DNA of 64,000 bases, from the NCBI RefSeq assembly GCF_022402485.1, contig NZ_JAKRSA010000023.1:124001-188000 (forward strand), read 5' to 3'. Position 1 is the stretch's first letter; every line of letters starts with the position of its first letter. The notes under the pieces are model-generated. The model ran no database searches and was not told where the DNA came from. It saw only the letters and a list, made by a program, of their open reading frames with translations. Made by a program: the position numbers and the translations under genes. Source of the DNA: Phenylobacterium sp. Lineage in GTDB: Bacteria; Pseudomonadota; Alphaproteobacteria; Caulobacterales; Caulobacteraceae. Shown here in pieces: positions 1 through 7,717 of this stretch.

Positions 1-5
1 CTACC

Positions 6-857
6 CTAGTCCTGGGGCTTGATGGCAAACGAAAGGGCGACCACCTGGTCGTCTCGGGTTTCCTGGCCCCAGATCATGTGCTGCCCCTTCACCTCGCGGT
101 GCACATAGCCCACCGAGGCCTGCACGGGCCCCTTGCGCCAGCCAACCCCCACATGGGCGTCGCCGATCAGGGCACTGGATTGGTCGGTGGACCAGCCGGC
201 CTGGTCCCAGCCCCCCTGGTCGCGGAGCATATTGAGGCCAACCGCGCGGCCGCTGGCGGCGGCGAAGAGGTACCATCGCCCGGCCTGTCCAAAGGCCTCT
301 CCGTCTTGGACCCCCATGGCGTTCAGTCGGTCCTCGACCTCGCTATCGCGGCTTTGTCCCAGGCGAAGTTCGGCCCCGGCCTCGGCCTGCCCGCCCCCCG
401 CACCAAAACCAAGCCCCGCGTGGGGCGTGACATCCAGGTCATAGGCCCCGGCGGCAAAGTGGACGGCCCGGGGCCAGTTGCGGACCATGGTGACCTGATA
501 GGCCTGTGGGTCGAATTCGGCTCGGTCGGGGTTGAGCGGCAGACCACCTGGACCCCGCATGGGGCCACCGACGCTGACCCTCAGGCTGTCGATGACGGCG
601 CCGCTGGGCGACACGGCGACCGCTTGGCTGGTACGCCACCGCACGGGGCCCTGCCCCGCAGCATAGGCTTCCTGGTCGATGAGGGTCTGGATCGGGTCGG
701 GGTCTATGGTCAGGGGTTGGGGCGCAAAGGCCGCATCCATGAGCGCATAGGCCGAATGGGTGAACTCGGCATCAGATCTCAGCCGGGTCTCGGCGACCGC
801 GCCAGTTGCGGCGGCCCCCATACCCACAGCCAATATGATTCCAGCCGAACGCCTCAT
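6..857 (-). CDS. LpxR/DUF2219-like outer-membrane protein
   Basis: Predicted 283-residue exported protein. It begins with a positively charged, alanine-rich signal peptide ending near Ala-Val-Ala-Glu. The C-terminal half (about residues 170-283) looks like the closing strands of an LpxR-type lipid A deacylase beta-barrel (Gly-Arg-Trp-Tyr-Leu-Phe, then Ala-Val-Gly...Asn, then the repeated Val-Gly-Trp/Val-Gly-Tyr strands). LpxR enzymes remove the 3'-acyloxyacyl group of lipid A at the outer membrane. The N-terminal Asn-Asp-Phe and Tyr-Thr-x-Gly signatures I associate with LpxR are not seen, so catalysis is uncertain. The ATG at 857 is chosen because a GAGGGAA ribosome site precedes it; a longer frame upstream lacks one. 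It lies downstream of nrdA on the same strand, with about 180 bases between them. Confidence 0.6.
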   Translation of the reverse strand: MRRSAGIILAVGMGAAATGAVAETRLRSDAEFTHSAYALMDAAFAPQPLTIDPDPIQTLIDQEAYAAGQGPVRWRTSQAVAVSPSGAVIDSLRVSVGGPMRGPGGLPLNPDRAEFDPQAYQVTMVRNWPRAVHFAAGAYDLDVTPHAGLGFGAGGGQAEAGAELRLGQSRDSEVEDRLNAMGVQDGEAFGQAGRWYLFAAASGRAVGLNMLRDQGGWDQAGWSTDQSSALIGDAHVGVGWRKGPVQASVGYVHREVKGQHMIWGQETRDDQVVALSFAIKPQD

Positions 858-1038
858 CGTTCCCTCTCGAGCCCCGCATTGCCGCAGGGTCACATGACAC
901 CATTCCATGAAGACTGAATGTCGTGAAGATACTGAGAGTTCCTCGCGGCAACTTATTGCCACGAATTGGGCCGAAAAGACAAGAAACCGGACGCCCCCGT
1001 GAAGGCACGCCCGGCTCTTCAGTCGTGTGGCCTTCGGC

Positions 1039-2919
1039 CTACTGGCAGGCTAGGCATTCCTCGTAGTCCGTCTTCTCGTGAGCGGCGAGCGCCATGGCGG
1101 GATGCAGGCTGGGGTCAACCACAGCCGCGCCGGCATGGGCGGCCCGCTGAACCGACTTTGAGCGCAGGTAATAGAGCGACTTGCACCCTCGCTCCCAGGC
1201 CATCCAGTGCAGCATGTGCAGATCCCATTTGTCCACGTCGCCCGGCAGGAACAGGTTCACAGACTGGGACTGGCAGATGTCGGGGGTGCGGTCAGCGGCC
1301 AACTCAACCACCCAGCGCTGATCGATTTCAAAGGCGGTCTTGAAGACATCCTTCTCGTCGGCGCTCAGACCATCAAGGTGCTGCACCGAGCCCTCGTTCT
1401 CCAGGATCGTGTCCCATACGGCTGGGGTGTTGAGGCCCTTTTCCTCGAGCAGGCGCTCCAGATAGGGGTTCCGAACCGCGAAGGTGCCCGACAGGGTTTT
1501 GTGCGAATAGATATTGGCCGGGATCGGCTCGATGCCGGCGCTGGTGCCGCCGCAGATGATCGAGATCGAGGCGGTCGGCGCGATGGCCAGCTTGTGGGAG
1601 AACCGCTCCATGACGCCGCGCTCGGCGGCGTCCGGACAGGGGCCGCGCTCCTCGGCCAGCTTGCGGCTGGCGGCGTCGCAATGGCGGCGCAGGTGCTTGA
1701 ACAGGCGCATGTTCCACGACTTGGCCAGCGCGCTCTCGAACGGCACGTTCTGGGCCTGCAGGAAGGTGTGGAAACCCATGAGACCCAGGCCCACAGAGCG
1801 CTCGCGGATGGCGGCGTAGACCGCGTTGTCCATCTCGCCCGGCGCGCGGCTGATGAAGTCCTGCAGCACATTGTCGAGGAAGCGCATCACGTCCTCGATG
1901 AAGGTCGGATGATCGCGCCATTCCAGGAACTTCTCGGCGTTCACCGAGGACAGGCAGCAGACCGCAGTACGGTCCTTGCCCAGGTGGTCCACCCCGGTGT
2001 GCAGCATGATTTCTGAGCACAGGTTTGACTGGCGCACCTGCAGCCCGAGATCGCGCTGATGCTGCGGCATGGCCCGGTTCACGGTGTCGGAGAAGATCAG
2101 ATAGGGCTCGCCGGTCTGAAGTCGGATCTCCAGGATCTTCTGCCAGAGCGAGCGGGCGTCGACCTCGCGGATCACCTCATTGGTCTTCGGCGAGCGTAGG
2201 CCGAACTGTTCGCCGGCCCGGACAGCCTCCATGAACTCGTCGGTGATGTTGATGCCGTGATGCAGGTTAAGGGACTTGCGGTTGAAATCCCCCGACGGCT
2301 TGCGGATTTCGAGGAACTCTTCGATCTCGGGATGATGGACATCCAGATAGACCGCCGCCGAGCCCCGGCGCAGAGAGCCCTGGCTGATGGCCAGGGTCAG
2401 GGAGTCCATCACCCGGATGAAGGGAATGATGCCGCTGGTCTGGCCCGCACCCTTGACCTTCTCGCCGATGGAGCGGACCCCGCCCCAATAGGTGCCGATG
2501 CCGCCGCCGTTGGAGGCCAGCGCCACATTCTCGTTCCAGACACCCTGGATGCCGTCGAGGCTATCACGGACGGCGTTGAGGAAGCAGGAAATCGGCAGAC
2601 CCCGGTCAGCACCGCCATTCGACAGCACCGGCGTCGAGGGCATGAACCAGAGGTTGGAGATGTAGTCGTAGATGCGCTGGGCGTGGTCGGCGTCATCGGC
2701 GAAGGCCGTGGCCACCCGGGCGAACATGTCCTGGTAGGACTCGCCGGCCAGCAGATAGCGGTCTTCCAGGGTGGTCTTGCCAAAATCCGTAAGCAGGGCG
2801 TCGCGGCTGCGATCAACCTCCACCTTCCGGATCAGCTGAAGCTGGGGCCGCTCAGGGCGGTTTTGAGCCGCCGAAGCCGCCTCTGAAACCTTCAACATCG
2901 CCGCTTCACTGCCGCTCAT
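1039..2919 (-). CDS. nrdA: Class I ribonucleoside-diphosphate reductase, alpha subunit
   Basis: Catalytic subunit that reduces ribonucleotides to deoxyribonucleotides; 626 residues. Visible signatures are Ile-Ser-Cys-Phe-Leu-Asn (first active-site Cys), Asn-Leu-Cys-Ser-Glu (thiyl-radical Cys and acid), Cys-Cys-Leu-Ser-Ser-Val-Asn (second active-site Cys), the radical-transfer Tyr-Tyr pair in Ser-Leu-Tyr-Tyr-Leu-Arg, and a C-terminal Glu-Cys-Leu-Ala-Cys-Gln redox tail. It starts directly in the core fold with no N-terminal ATP-cone, so overall activity control must lie elsewhere, for instance in the radical subunit. No nrdB lies in the window. A TTG six bases upstream and an ATG at 2898 are alternative starts; no strong ribosome site decides. 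Candidate NrdR and CtrA sites lie upstream. Confidence 0.95.
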   Translation of the reverse strand: MSGSEAAMLKVSEAASAAQNRPERPQLQLIRKVEVDRSRDALLTDFGKTTLEDRYLLAGESYQDMFARVATAFADDADHAQRIYDYISNLWFMPSTPVLSNGGADRGLPISCFLNAVRDSLDGIQGVWNENVALASNGGGIGTYWGGVRSIGEKVKGAGQTSGIIPFIRVMDSLTLAISQGSLRRGSAAVYLDVHHPEIEEFLEIRKPSGDFNRKSLNLHHGINITDEFMEAVRAGEQFGLRSPKTNEVIREVDARSLWQKILEIRLQTGEPYLIFSDTVNRAMPQHQRDLGLQVRQSNLCSEIMLHTGVDHLGKDRTAVCCLSSVNAEKFLEWRDHPTFIEDVMRFLDNVLQDFISRAPGEMDNAVYAAIRERSVGLGLMGFHTFLQAQNVPFESALAKSWNMRLFKHLRRHCDAASRKLAEERGPCPDAAERGVMERFSHKLAIAPTASISIICGGTSAGIEPIPANIYSHKTLSGTFAVRNPYLERLLEEKGLNTPAVWDTILENEGSVQHLDGLSADEKDVFKTAFEIDQRWVVELAADRTPDICQSQSVNLFLPGDVDKWDLHMLHWMAWERGCKSLYYLRSKSVQRAAHAGAAVVDPSLHPAMALAAHEKTDYEECLACQ

Positions 2920-2976
2920 GGCCAAAACCCATTACTTTCAGGGGCTTCGAGCCCGTGCTCGAAATTCCCCCCACCC

Positions 2977-3023
2977 GCTACATATAGTAGCTGCCCCACC
3001 CCGGGACACCACAATATGGGGCC
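2977..3023 (-). promoter_or_regulatory. nrdA promoter with two candidate NrdR boxes
   Basis: Two AT-centred palindrome-like sites lie upstream of nrdA: 2977-2991 (arms GCTAC and GTAGC around ATATA) and 3008-3023 (minus strand reads ATATTGTGG in its right half). Their centres are about 31-32 bases apart, the three-helical-turn spacing usual for paired NrdR boxes (consensus ACACWATATATWGTGT). On the minus strand a TTGTGG and a TACTAT element 17 bases apart overlap the two boxes, so a bound NrdR would cover -35 and -10. A GACTC (GANTC, CcrM methylation) site is at 3036-3040. The first box is imperfect, so the assignment is an inference. Confidence 0.5.
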
Positions 3024-3078
3024 ACAGTGCCTAATGACTCGTCAACGGCTTGAGGCGGTTCGCCCCCAGAGATTTTCG

Positions 3079-3093
3079 TTAACGAGGTCTTAA
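3079..3093. promoter_or_regulatory. CtrA-type box TTAA-N7-TTAA
   Basis: An exact TTAA-N7-TTAA match, the consensus for full CtrA binding sites in Caulobacterales. It lies about 160 bases upstream of nrdA and 160 bases upstream of the Mn riboswitch on the other side, so either transcription unit could be the target. S-phase control of nrdA makes nrdA the more appealing target. chpT, which feeds phosphate to CtrA, is also encoded in this window. Confidence 0.5.
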
Positions 3094-3254
3094 CAGCAAG
3101 AGGCCGGACGCTGATCCTGCTGGGGTTTCCGCGACGGGACCCCCAACCGCTCACGAGACTGTGACAATTGGTCAGCCCTCCCCCTCAGTTCAGCTGGTTT
3201 TCCTGAGGCCATACCTTGCCTTCGCCAGGGGTATCGCTAAACAGCAAACTGTCA

Positions 3255-3367
3255 TTGGGGAGTAGCCGCCCGTATCTCCAGCGGGGAGCGCGTCAACACA
3301 CTTATCTCGGGTTCCTGACCCCGGATATGGCGCGTTCGGTCCATCGGACTTGGCAAGACCTTTGGCG
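3255..3367 (+). promoter_or_regulatory. yybP-ykoY manganese riboswitch
   Basis: The conserved parts of the yybP-ykoY (RF00080) aptamer appear in order: GGGGAGTAGCC at 3257-3267, GCGTCAACACAC at 3290-3301, and GGCAAGACCTTT at 3352-3363. A GC-rich stem (TCTCGGG and CCCCGG area, 3305-3333) lies between the second and third parts. This family senses Mn(II) and commonly sits before GDT1/UPF0016 and MntP exporters. Here the next gene is a GDT1/UPF0016 protein, which agrees. The expected effect is more expression at high Mn(II). Confidence 0.88.
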
Positions 3368-3383
3368 TTCGCGCGTCGGCCAT

Positions 3384-3429
3384 GCGGGGTCGGGGGCGTC
3401 GATCGCCATTGGTTGCCGTCCGACCCCGC
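3384..3429 (+). promoter_or_regulatory. Expression-platform hairpin of the Mn riboswitch
   Basis: A perfect 10-bp stem (3384-3393 with 3420-3429) enclosing a small inner hairpin (GGCG...CGCC, 3395-3407). Its 3' arm ends immediately before the GGGA at 3431-3434, the only ribosome-site-like sequence ahead of the TTG at 3442. No T-run follows. This looks like a ribosome-site sequestering hairpin downstream of the aptamer, so control is probably translational. Confidence 0.55.
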
Positions 3430-3441
3430 CGGGACACCACC

Positions 3442-4005
3442 TTGGAAGCCTTCTTCATCTCCACCGGCCTCGTGGCCATCGCCGAGATCGGCGACAAGAC
3501 CCAGTTGCTGGCGTTACTCCTGGCCGCGCGGTTTCAACGTCCCTGGCCGATCATCGCTGGAATCTTCGTCGCCACCCTGGCCAACCACGCCCTGGCGGCT
3601 GGCCTGGGTGCTGTGGCGTCTGCCTGGCTCCAGGGCCCCTGGATGCGCTGGGTGCTCGGGGGCCTCTTCCTGGCCTTCGCCGCCTGGGCCCTGATCCCGG
3701 ACAAGCTGGAGGACGAGGAGGCGCCAGCCGCGCGGGCCGGGGCGTCAATCTTCTGGACCACCACCGTGGCCTTCTTCCTCGTGGAGATGGGGGACAAGAC
3801 CCAGGTCGCCACGGTCGCCCTGGGGGCGCAGTTCAAAGATGTGCTGCAGGTCGCGGCGGGTACGACGCTTGGCATGATGCTGGCCAATGCCCCTGTGGTG
3901 CTCGCGGGTCAGGCCTTGGCCGGACGAATCCCGCTCAAGCTCGTCCGCGGCCTTGCCGCATTGGCCTTCGCCCTGATCGGACTCTGGATCCTGATCTTCA
4001 GCTGA
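3442..4005 (+). CDS. GDT1/UPF0016 family membrane transporter (Mn export)
   Basis: 187-residue inner-membrane protein with the two-fold repeat of the GDT1/TMEM165 (UPF0016) family. Each half carries the signature Glu-x-Gly-Asp-Lys-Thr (residues 15-20 and 115-120), whose acidic residues bind the transported cation. About six hydrophobic segments are visible, three per half. Bacterial members export Mn(II) (MneA of Vibrio), which matches the Mn riboswitch just upstream. I choose the TTG at 3442 because it starts exactly at the conserved Leu-Glu-Ala-Phe-Phe, has GGGA eight bases upstream, and follows the riboswitch hairpin. The ATG at 3382 would lie inside the regulatory RNA and adds 20 basic, non-conserved residues. 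Confidence 0.9.
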   Translation: MEAFFISTGLVAIAEIGDKTQLLALLLAARFQRPWPIIAGIFVATLANHALAAGLGAVASAWLQGPWMRWVLGGLFLAFAAWALIPDKLEDEEAPAARAGASIFWTTTVAFFLVEMGDKTQVATVALGAQFKDVLQVAAGTTLGMMLANAPVVLAGQALAGRIPLKLVRGLAALAFALIGLWILIFS

Positions 4006-4015
4006 GCCTTAGCCC

Positions 4016-4049
4016 AAACGAAAGGAGCCCGGCCTTGCGGCCGGGCTCC
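4016..4049 (-). terminator. Terminator for the OmpA gene
   Basis: An 11-bp GGAGCCCGGCC / GGCCGGGCTCC stem (4024-4049) with a TTGC loop lies between convergent genes. On the minus strand it is followed by TTTCGTTT, so it mainly serves the ompA-like gene and perhaps both genes. Confidence 0.75.
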
Positions 4050-4085
4050 CCATCGATCGACTGATCAGTCGGTTCGAAATCGAAA

Positions 4086-5273
4086 TCAGAAGTTGATGTC
4101 GATGGTCGAACGACGGTTCAGCGGTTCCTTCACGCCGTCACCGGTCGGGACAGCCAGTTGGCTCTCACCCTTCCAGTCGACCTGCAGGGCGCCCTGGTTG
4201 ACGCCCAGGCCGACCAGCTGGTCAGCCACGGCCTTGGCGCGACGTTCCGACAGGCGGACGTTGTACGCCGGCGAGCCGGAGGAGTCGGTGTGGCCGATCA
4301 CGACGACCTGGGTGGCGGAGCCGCCCTGGGCGTAGTTCGCCGCCTCGGAGACCACGGCCTGAGCTTCCGGCGTCAGGATGTACTGATCGAACGGGAAGTA
4401 GACCACGAACTGCCGAGCTTCATACGCCGGCGGAGGCGGCGGGGGCGGCGGGGGCGGGGGAGGCGGCGGGGGAGGCGGCGGGGGCGGCGGGGGCGGCGGC
4501 GGCGGCGCAGCGAAGGAATAACGCAGGCCGACGGTCACCGACTGGTCGCGGTAGTCGCCATTGAACTCACCCGGCTGCGCCGCGGCGCTGCCACGGGACG
4601 AGAACTCGAGGTCCGAACCACCGAGATAACGGTAGGTCAGGTCGACGTTCAGGCGCTCCGAGGCGCTCCAGGCCAGACCGGCCAGCAGCTGATAAGCCAG
4701 AGCCGTGTTGTCGTCGTCGATGGTCAGGTTCTGGATCGACGGGTTAGCCACCGTGAACGGACCGTTCATGGTCGCGAACTGGCCGACCACGTCCATCTTG
4801 ACGTGATTGACACCGATGCCGACGCCGACAAACGGGTTCAGCACCGCACCAGGGGCGATGTCATAAATGACATTGCCCATGAGGGTCCAAGCTTCGATGT
4901 CACCGTTGGGCGAACCGCAACGGGGCGCGCCGGCCGTGCGGACGACGCCCGGGGTGCAGAGACCCGCGAACGAACCGGGGGCGCCACGGACGCTGGCGAT
5001 GTCGCCAGGACGGTAGCCGCCTTCGAGTTCCACCCGCCAGTTGGGGTTCAGGCGATAGCCGAGACGGGCAAAGCCAGCCCAGTCGTCGGACTGGTTGAAT
5101 TCCCAGTTGTAAGGCGCGCCGCCGGGGCCGTTGTTGGCCGAGCCGGTTTCCATGCCTAGGGGCCAGTGGTAGCCCAGGTCTGCCGCGCCGTACCAGCCGG
5201 CGTCTTGCGCTGAGGCGGCCGATGCGGCGAAGACCGCAGCCAAGGCGGCCCCTGCCAGGAGTTTGAATTTCAT
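4086..5273 (-). CDS. OmpA-family porin with 26-proline linker
   Basis: 395-residue outer-membrane protein. A signal peptide (about residues 1-22, Ala-Ser-Ala rich) is followed by an eight-stranded OmpA-type barrel (about 24-254), an unbroken run of 26 prolines (257-282), and a C-terminal OmpA peptidoglycan-binding domain (about 287-395). The binding domain contains Gly-His-Thr-Asp-Ser-Ser-Gly and Asn-Val-Arg-Leu-Ser-Glu-Arg-Arg-Ala, the residues that hold diaminopimelate. The protein should tie the outer membrane to the cell wall, with the proline rod setting the reach across the periplasm. A likely promoter has an extended -10 (TGCTATAAC, minus strand, 5322-5330), giving a leader of about 40 bases. 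Confidence 0.93.
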   Translation of the reverse strand: MKFKLLAGAALAAVFAASAASAQDAGWYGAADLGYHWPLGMETGSANNGPGGAPYNWEFNQSDDWAGFARLGYRLNPNWRVELEGGYRPGDIASVRGAPGSFAGLCTPGVVRTAGAPRCGSPNGDIEAWTLMGNVIYDIAPGAVLNPFVGVGIGVNHVKMDVVGQFATMNGPFTVANPSIQNLTIDDDNTALAYQLLAGLAWSASERLNVDLTYRYLGGSDLEFSSRGSAAAQPGEFNGDYRDQSVTVGLRYSFAAPPPPPPPPPPPPPPPPPPPPPPPPPPAYEARQFVVYFPFDQYILTPEAQAVVSEAANYAQGGSATQVVVIGHTDSSGSPAYNVRLSERRAKAVADQLVGLGVNQGALQVDWKGESQLAVPTGDGVKEPLNRRSTIDINF

Positions 5274-5775
5274 ATTTGAGCCCTCTTCATGCCCTCTGCT
5301 GCGGCCATATGACCCAGCAGTGTTATAGCAAGGCCGCCGGGATCGGAAAGTGTCGCCAAGGCAACACCGTCACGCAATCCTGCGACCGATGGGTTGAGTA
5401 TCGCGAGAAAGTTCTGGTCGTCCCCCTCCCTTAACCCCAGCGCCATCCTCCGCATAGGGGGAGGTTACAGGGGCTCTCGCCGCCCCCTCGGCCGCTGGGC
5501 CGATCATCTTGACTTCGGCTTCAACGAGGGCTCTCCCCCCTTTGCCGTCAAAGCCTGAGCTGGCCGCCCGCTGCTCTGGCCAGTCGGCCAGTCCACCGGG
5601 CGCTATACCTGGCTACAGGGCTGAAACGTCGATCTGGGCAGATGGTTCCCTCATTAGGTCCGCCCGAAGAAGTTCTAAGCCCGCATTTCAGCCATTATCG
5701 GAATGTTGCAGCCCGAAAGAGAAAATCGCAACGACCTTCTCGCCGGAGTGGAGAACGGCCGCCTGAGAACTCGCC
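5274..5775. other. Intergenic stretch with ompA promoter and one EcfG-type match
   Basis: About 500 bases without a convincing gene. The left part holds the ompA leader and extended -10 element. The right part (5456-5775) has short open frames on both strands, but their codon choice (AGG, ATA, TTA) is unlike that of neighbouring genes and they lack ribosome sites. One EcfG-type promoter match lies at 5625-5649 on the minus strand. No clear terminator is seen for a transcript starting there. Confidence 0.5.
5625..5649 (-). promoter_or_regulatory. Candidate EcfG promoter (GGAAC-N16-CGTT), orphan
   Basis: Exact GGAAC and CGTT elements with a 16-base spacer on the minus strand. The transcript would start near 5618 and run towards ompA, 340 bases away, through a region without a convincing gene. 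About one such match per window is expected by chance, so this is the weakest of the intergenic set. Confidence 0.35.
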
Positions 5776-7551
5776 TCAGGTCTTGTCGTTCGCCCGGCTC
5801 CGTCGGCCCCGCCCACCCAGGGACTCAGGCCGGTTGAGCTCCTGACGATACTCATCACGGCGCTCATGAATGGAGGCGATGACCAAGCCCATGGGCACCC
5901 CGATCTCCACCAGCACTGTCTCCGAGAGCTGGAGACTCGCCTCCACCGTTTCTGGCACAGCGTCCGTGGCCCCCATCTCATAGAGGCGCTTGGCATGGAG
6001 CGCGTCCCTTGCCCGGGCGACGATCACCAGATCAGGACGTATGCGGCGCGCCACCGCCACCACGGTCTCAGCGGCCTCGGGATTGTCCATGGTCACCACC
6101 AGGGCGCGGGCCTCCCCAAGTCCGCATCGCAAGAGGAACTCACTGCGGGCGGCGTCGCCATAGTAGCAGGGCAGACGACCGCGCCGGGCCTGCTCCACCA
6201 GGCGGGCGTCCCGCTCAGCGGCCACCCAACTGGCCCCGTGCCGGCTCAGCATATCGCCCACCAGCTGACCAACACGGCCAAAGCCCACGATCAGGACGCC
6301 GGCCGGCGGCGGGGCATCCTCTGGGGACTCAGCCACGGCAGCCGGCGGGGCCTGGCGGGCAATCCGGCGGCCAAGCCAGGCCAGGATGGGCACCAGGGCC
6401 ATGGTCAGGGAGGCCGAGACGATAACGAACTCGCCAACGCCCCGGGGCACAACGCTGAGGCCCATGGCCTGATCCAGGATGACGAAAGCGAACTCGCCGC
6501 CGGCCGCCAGAGGCAGGGCGATCTCGGCGGCGGCGAGGCTGGTCAGTCCGGTCATCCTGGCCAGGCCAAAGATCAAGGCTCCCTTGACCACCAGAAGCCC
6601 GGACGCCAGGGCGAGGACCTCAAGGGGCCGCTCTGCGACCAGAGACAGGTTCAGACCAATCCCGACCGACAGGAAAAACAGACCAAGCAACAGGCCTTTG
6701 AAGGGCTCGATCGTGACCTCAACCTCGTGCCGGAACTCGGTCTCCGCCAGCAGCAGTCCCGCAATGAAGGCGCCCAGCGCCATGGACAGCCCCGCTACGG
6801 CGCTGACCAGGCCTGCCCCGATGACCACCAGGAGGCAGGCCGCCATGAACATCTCTTCGCTCTTGGCCCGGGCCACCGACCGCAGCAGCGGTCGAAGCAG
6901 CAGCCGACCAAACGCCACCAGGGCCACCATGCCCAGCACCGCGGGGGCAAAGGCCAGCAGGAGCCCTGGGGACAGCTCCTCCCCGCCCCGGGCCCCCAGG
7001 ACTGCTAGGGTGACCAGGATCGGTGCCACGGCCAGGTCCTGAAACAGCAGGATCGCAAAGGTCGCTCGACCAGTCTGCGAATGCTGCCGGCGCTGCTCGA
7101 TCAGGACCGGCATGACGATGGCTGTCGACGACAGGGCCAGGGCCGCGCCGATGGCCGCAGCCGGCGCCACATCCATGCCTATCAGCATGGCCAGGCCTGT
7201 GAGCGCGGCAAAGCTCAACCCCACCTGGGCGGCGCCAAGGCCGAACACCAGACGTCGCATGAGGCGCAATCGCTCCCAGGAGAGCTCCAGGCCAATCATG
7301 AACAGGAGGAAGACGACCCCCAGCTCGGCCAAAAGGGCGATCTCGTCGGGATTATCGACGGTGACGTAGGCGACCCAGGGCGCGACATCCCCCAGTTGGG
7401 CGAGACCAAAGGGTCCTAGGGCGACGCCGGCCAGGATGAAGCCCAGGATCGGGCTGATCTTCCAGCGGCGGAACAGGGGGATGACCACCCCAGCCGTCGC
7501 CAGAAACAGGACGACATCCTTGTACCCTTCGGTCGAGCCGTGTGCGTCCAT
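5776..7551 (-). CDS. CPA2 cation:proton antiporter, KefB/KefC type
   Basis: 591-residue inner-membrane transporter. Residues 1 to about 390 contain 12 or 13 hydrophobic segments with the Na+/H+ exchanger pattern (Gly-Phe-Ile-Leu-Ala-Gly...Gly-Pro-Phe-Gly, then Glu-Leu-Gly-Val-Val-Phe-Leu-Leu-Phe-Met-Ile-Gly-Leu-Glu). Residues about 415-540 form a TrkA-N/RCK domain with the dinucleotide-binding Gly-Phe-Gly-Arg-Val-Gly and a downstream Tyr-Gly-Asp-Ala. Such proteins release K+ in exchange for H+ under electrophile stress or for pH control. No KefF/KefG partner gene is adjacent. A GGGGAG ribosome site precedes the ATG. Confidence 0.92.
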   Translation of the reverse strand: MDAHGSTEGYKDVVLFLATAGVVIPLFRRWKISPILGFILAGVALGPFGLAQLGDVAPWVAYVTVDNPDEIALLAELGVVFLLFMIGLELSWERLRLMRRLVFGLGAAQVGLSFAALTGLAMLIGMDVAPAAAIGAALALSSTAIVMPVLIEQRRQHSQTGRATFAILLFQDLAVAPILVTLAVLGARGGEELSPGLLLAFAPAVLGMVALVAFGRLLLRPLLRSVARAKSEEMFMAACLLVVIGAGLVSAVAGLSMALGAFIAGLLLAETEFRHEVEVTIEPFKGLLLGLFFLSVGIGLNLSLVAERPLEVLALASGLLVVKGALIFGLARMTGLTSLAAAEIALPLAAGGEFAFVILDQAMGLSVVPRGVGEFVIVSASLTMALVPILAWLGRRIARQAPPAAVAESPEDAPPPAGVLIVGFGRVGQLVGDMLSRHGASWVAAERDARLVEQARRGRLPCYYGDAARSEFLLRCGLGEARALVVTMDNPEAAETVVAVARRIRPDLVIVARARDALHAKRLYEMGATDAVPETVEASLQLSETVLVEIGVPMGLVIASIHERRDEYRQELNRPESLGGRGRRSRANDKT

Positions 7552-7717
7552 GCTGCTCCCCGCCGAGTTCCCGACCGTTATGGCAGGCGTCGCGGCACGG
7601 GAGAACCACCTGCATTGGCCCGAGCCCCCTTGCCGCCCAGATCACCCTTGGCGGCGTTGACTCTGTGCAGGCCCCTCCTGTTTATGCAGCGCATATTTTA
7701 AAAATGGAGGACGCCCT

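Noticed and set aside
4428..4505. GGC/GGG-rich stretch as a possible mobile or structural repeat
   Set aside because: It is fully explained as proline codons of the OmpA linker.
4158..5159. Long plus-strand frame rich in Arg and Gly opposite the OmpA gene
   Set aside because: It is the antisense shadow of the proline-rich OmpA gene; the Arg/Gly repeats come from reading the proline codons backwards.
5270..5455. 61-codon minus-strand frame whose stop overlaps the ompA ATG (ATATGA)
   Set aside because: The overlap looks like coupling, but the frame uses AGG, ATA and TTA codons unlike the genes here, lacks family features, and spans the ompA promoter.
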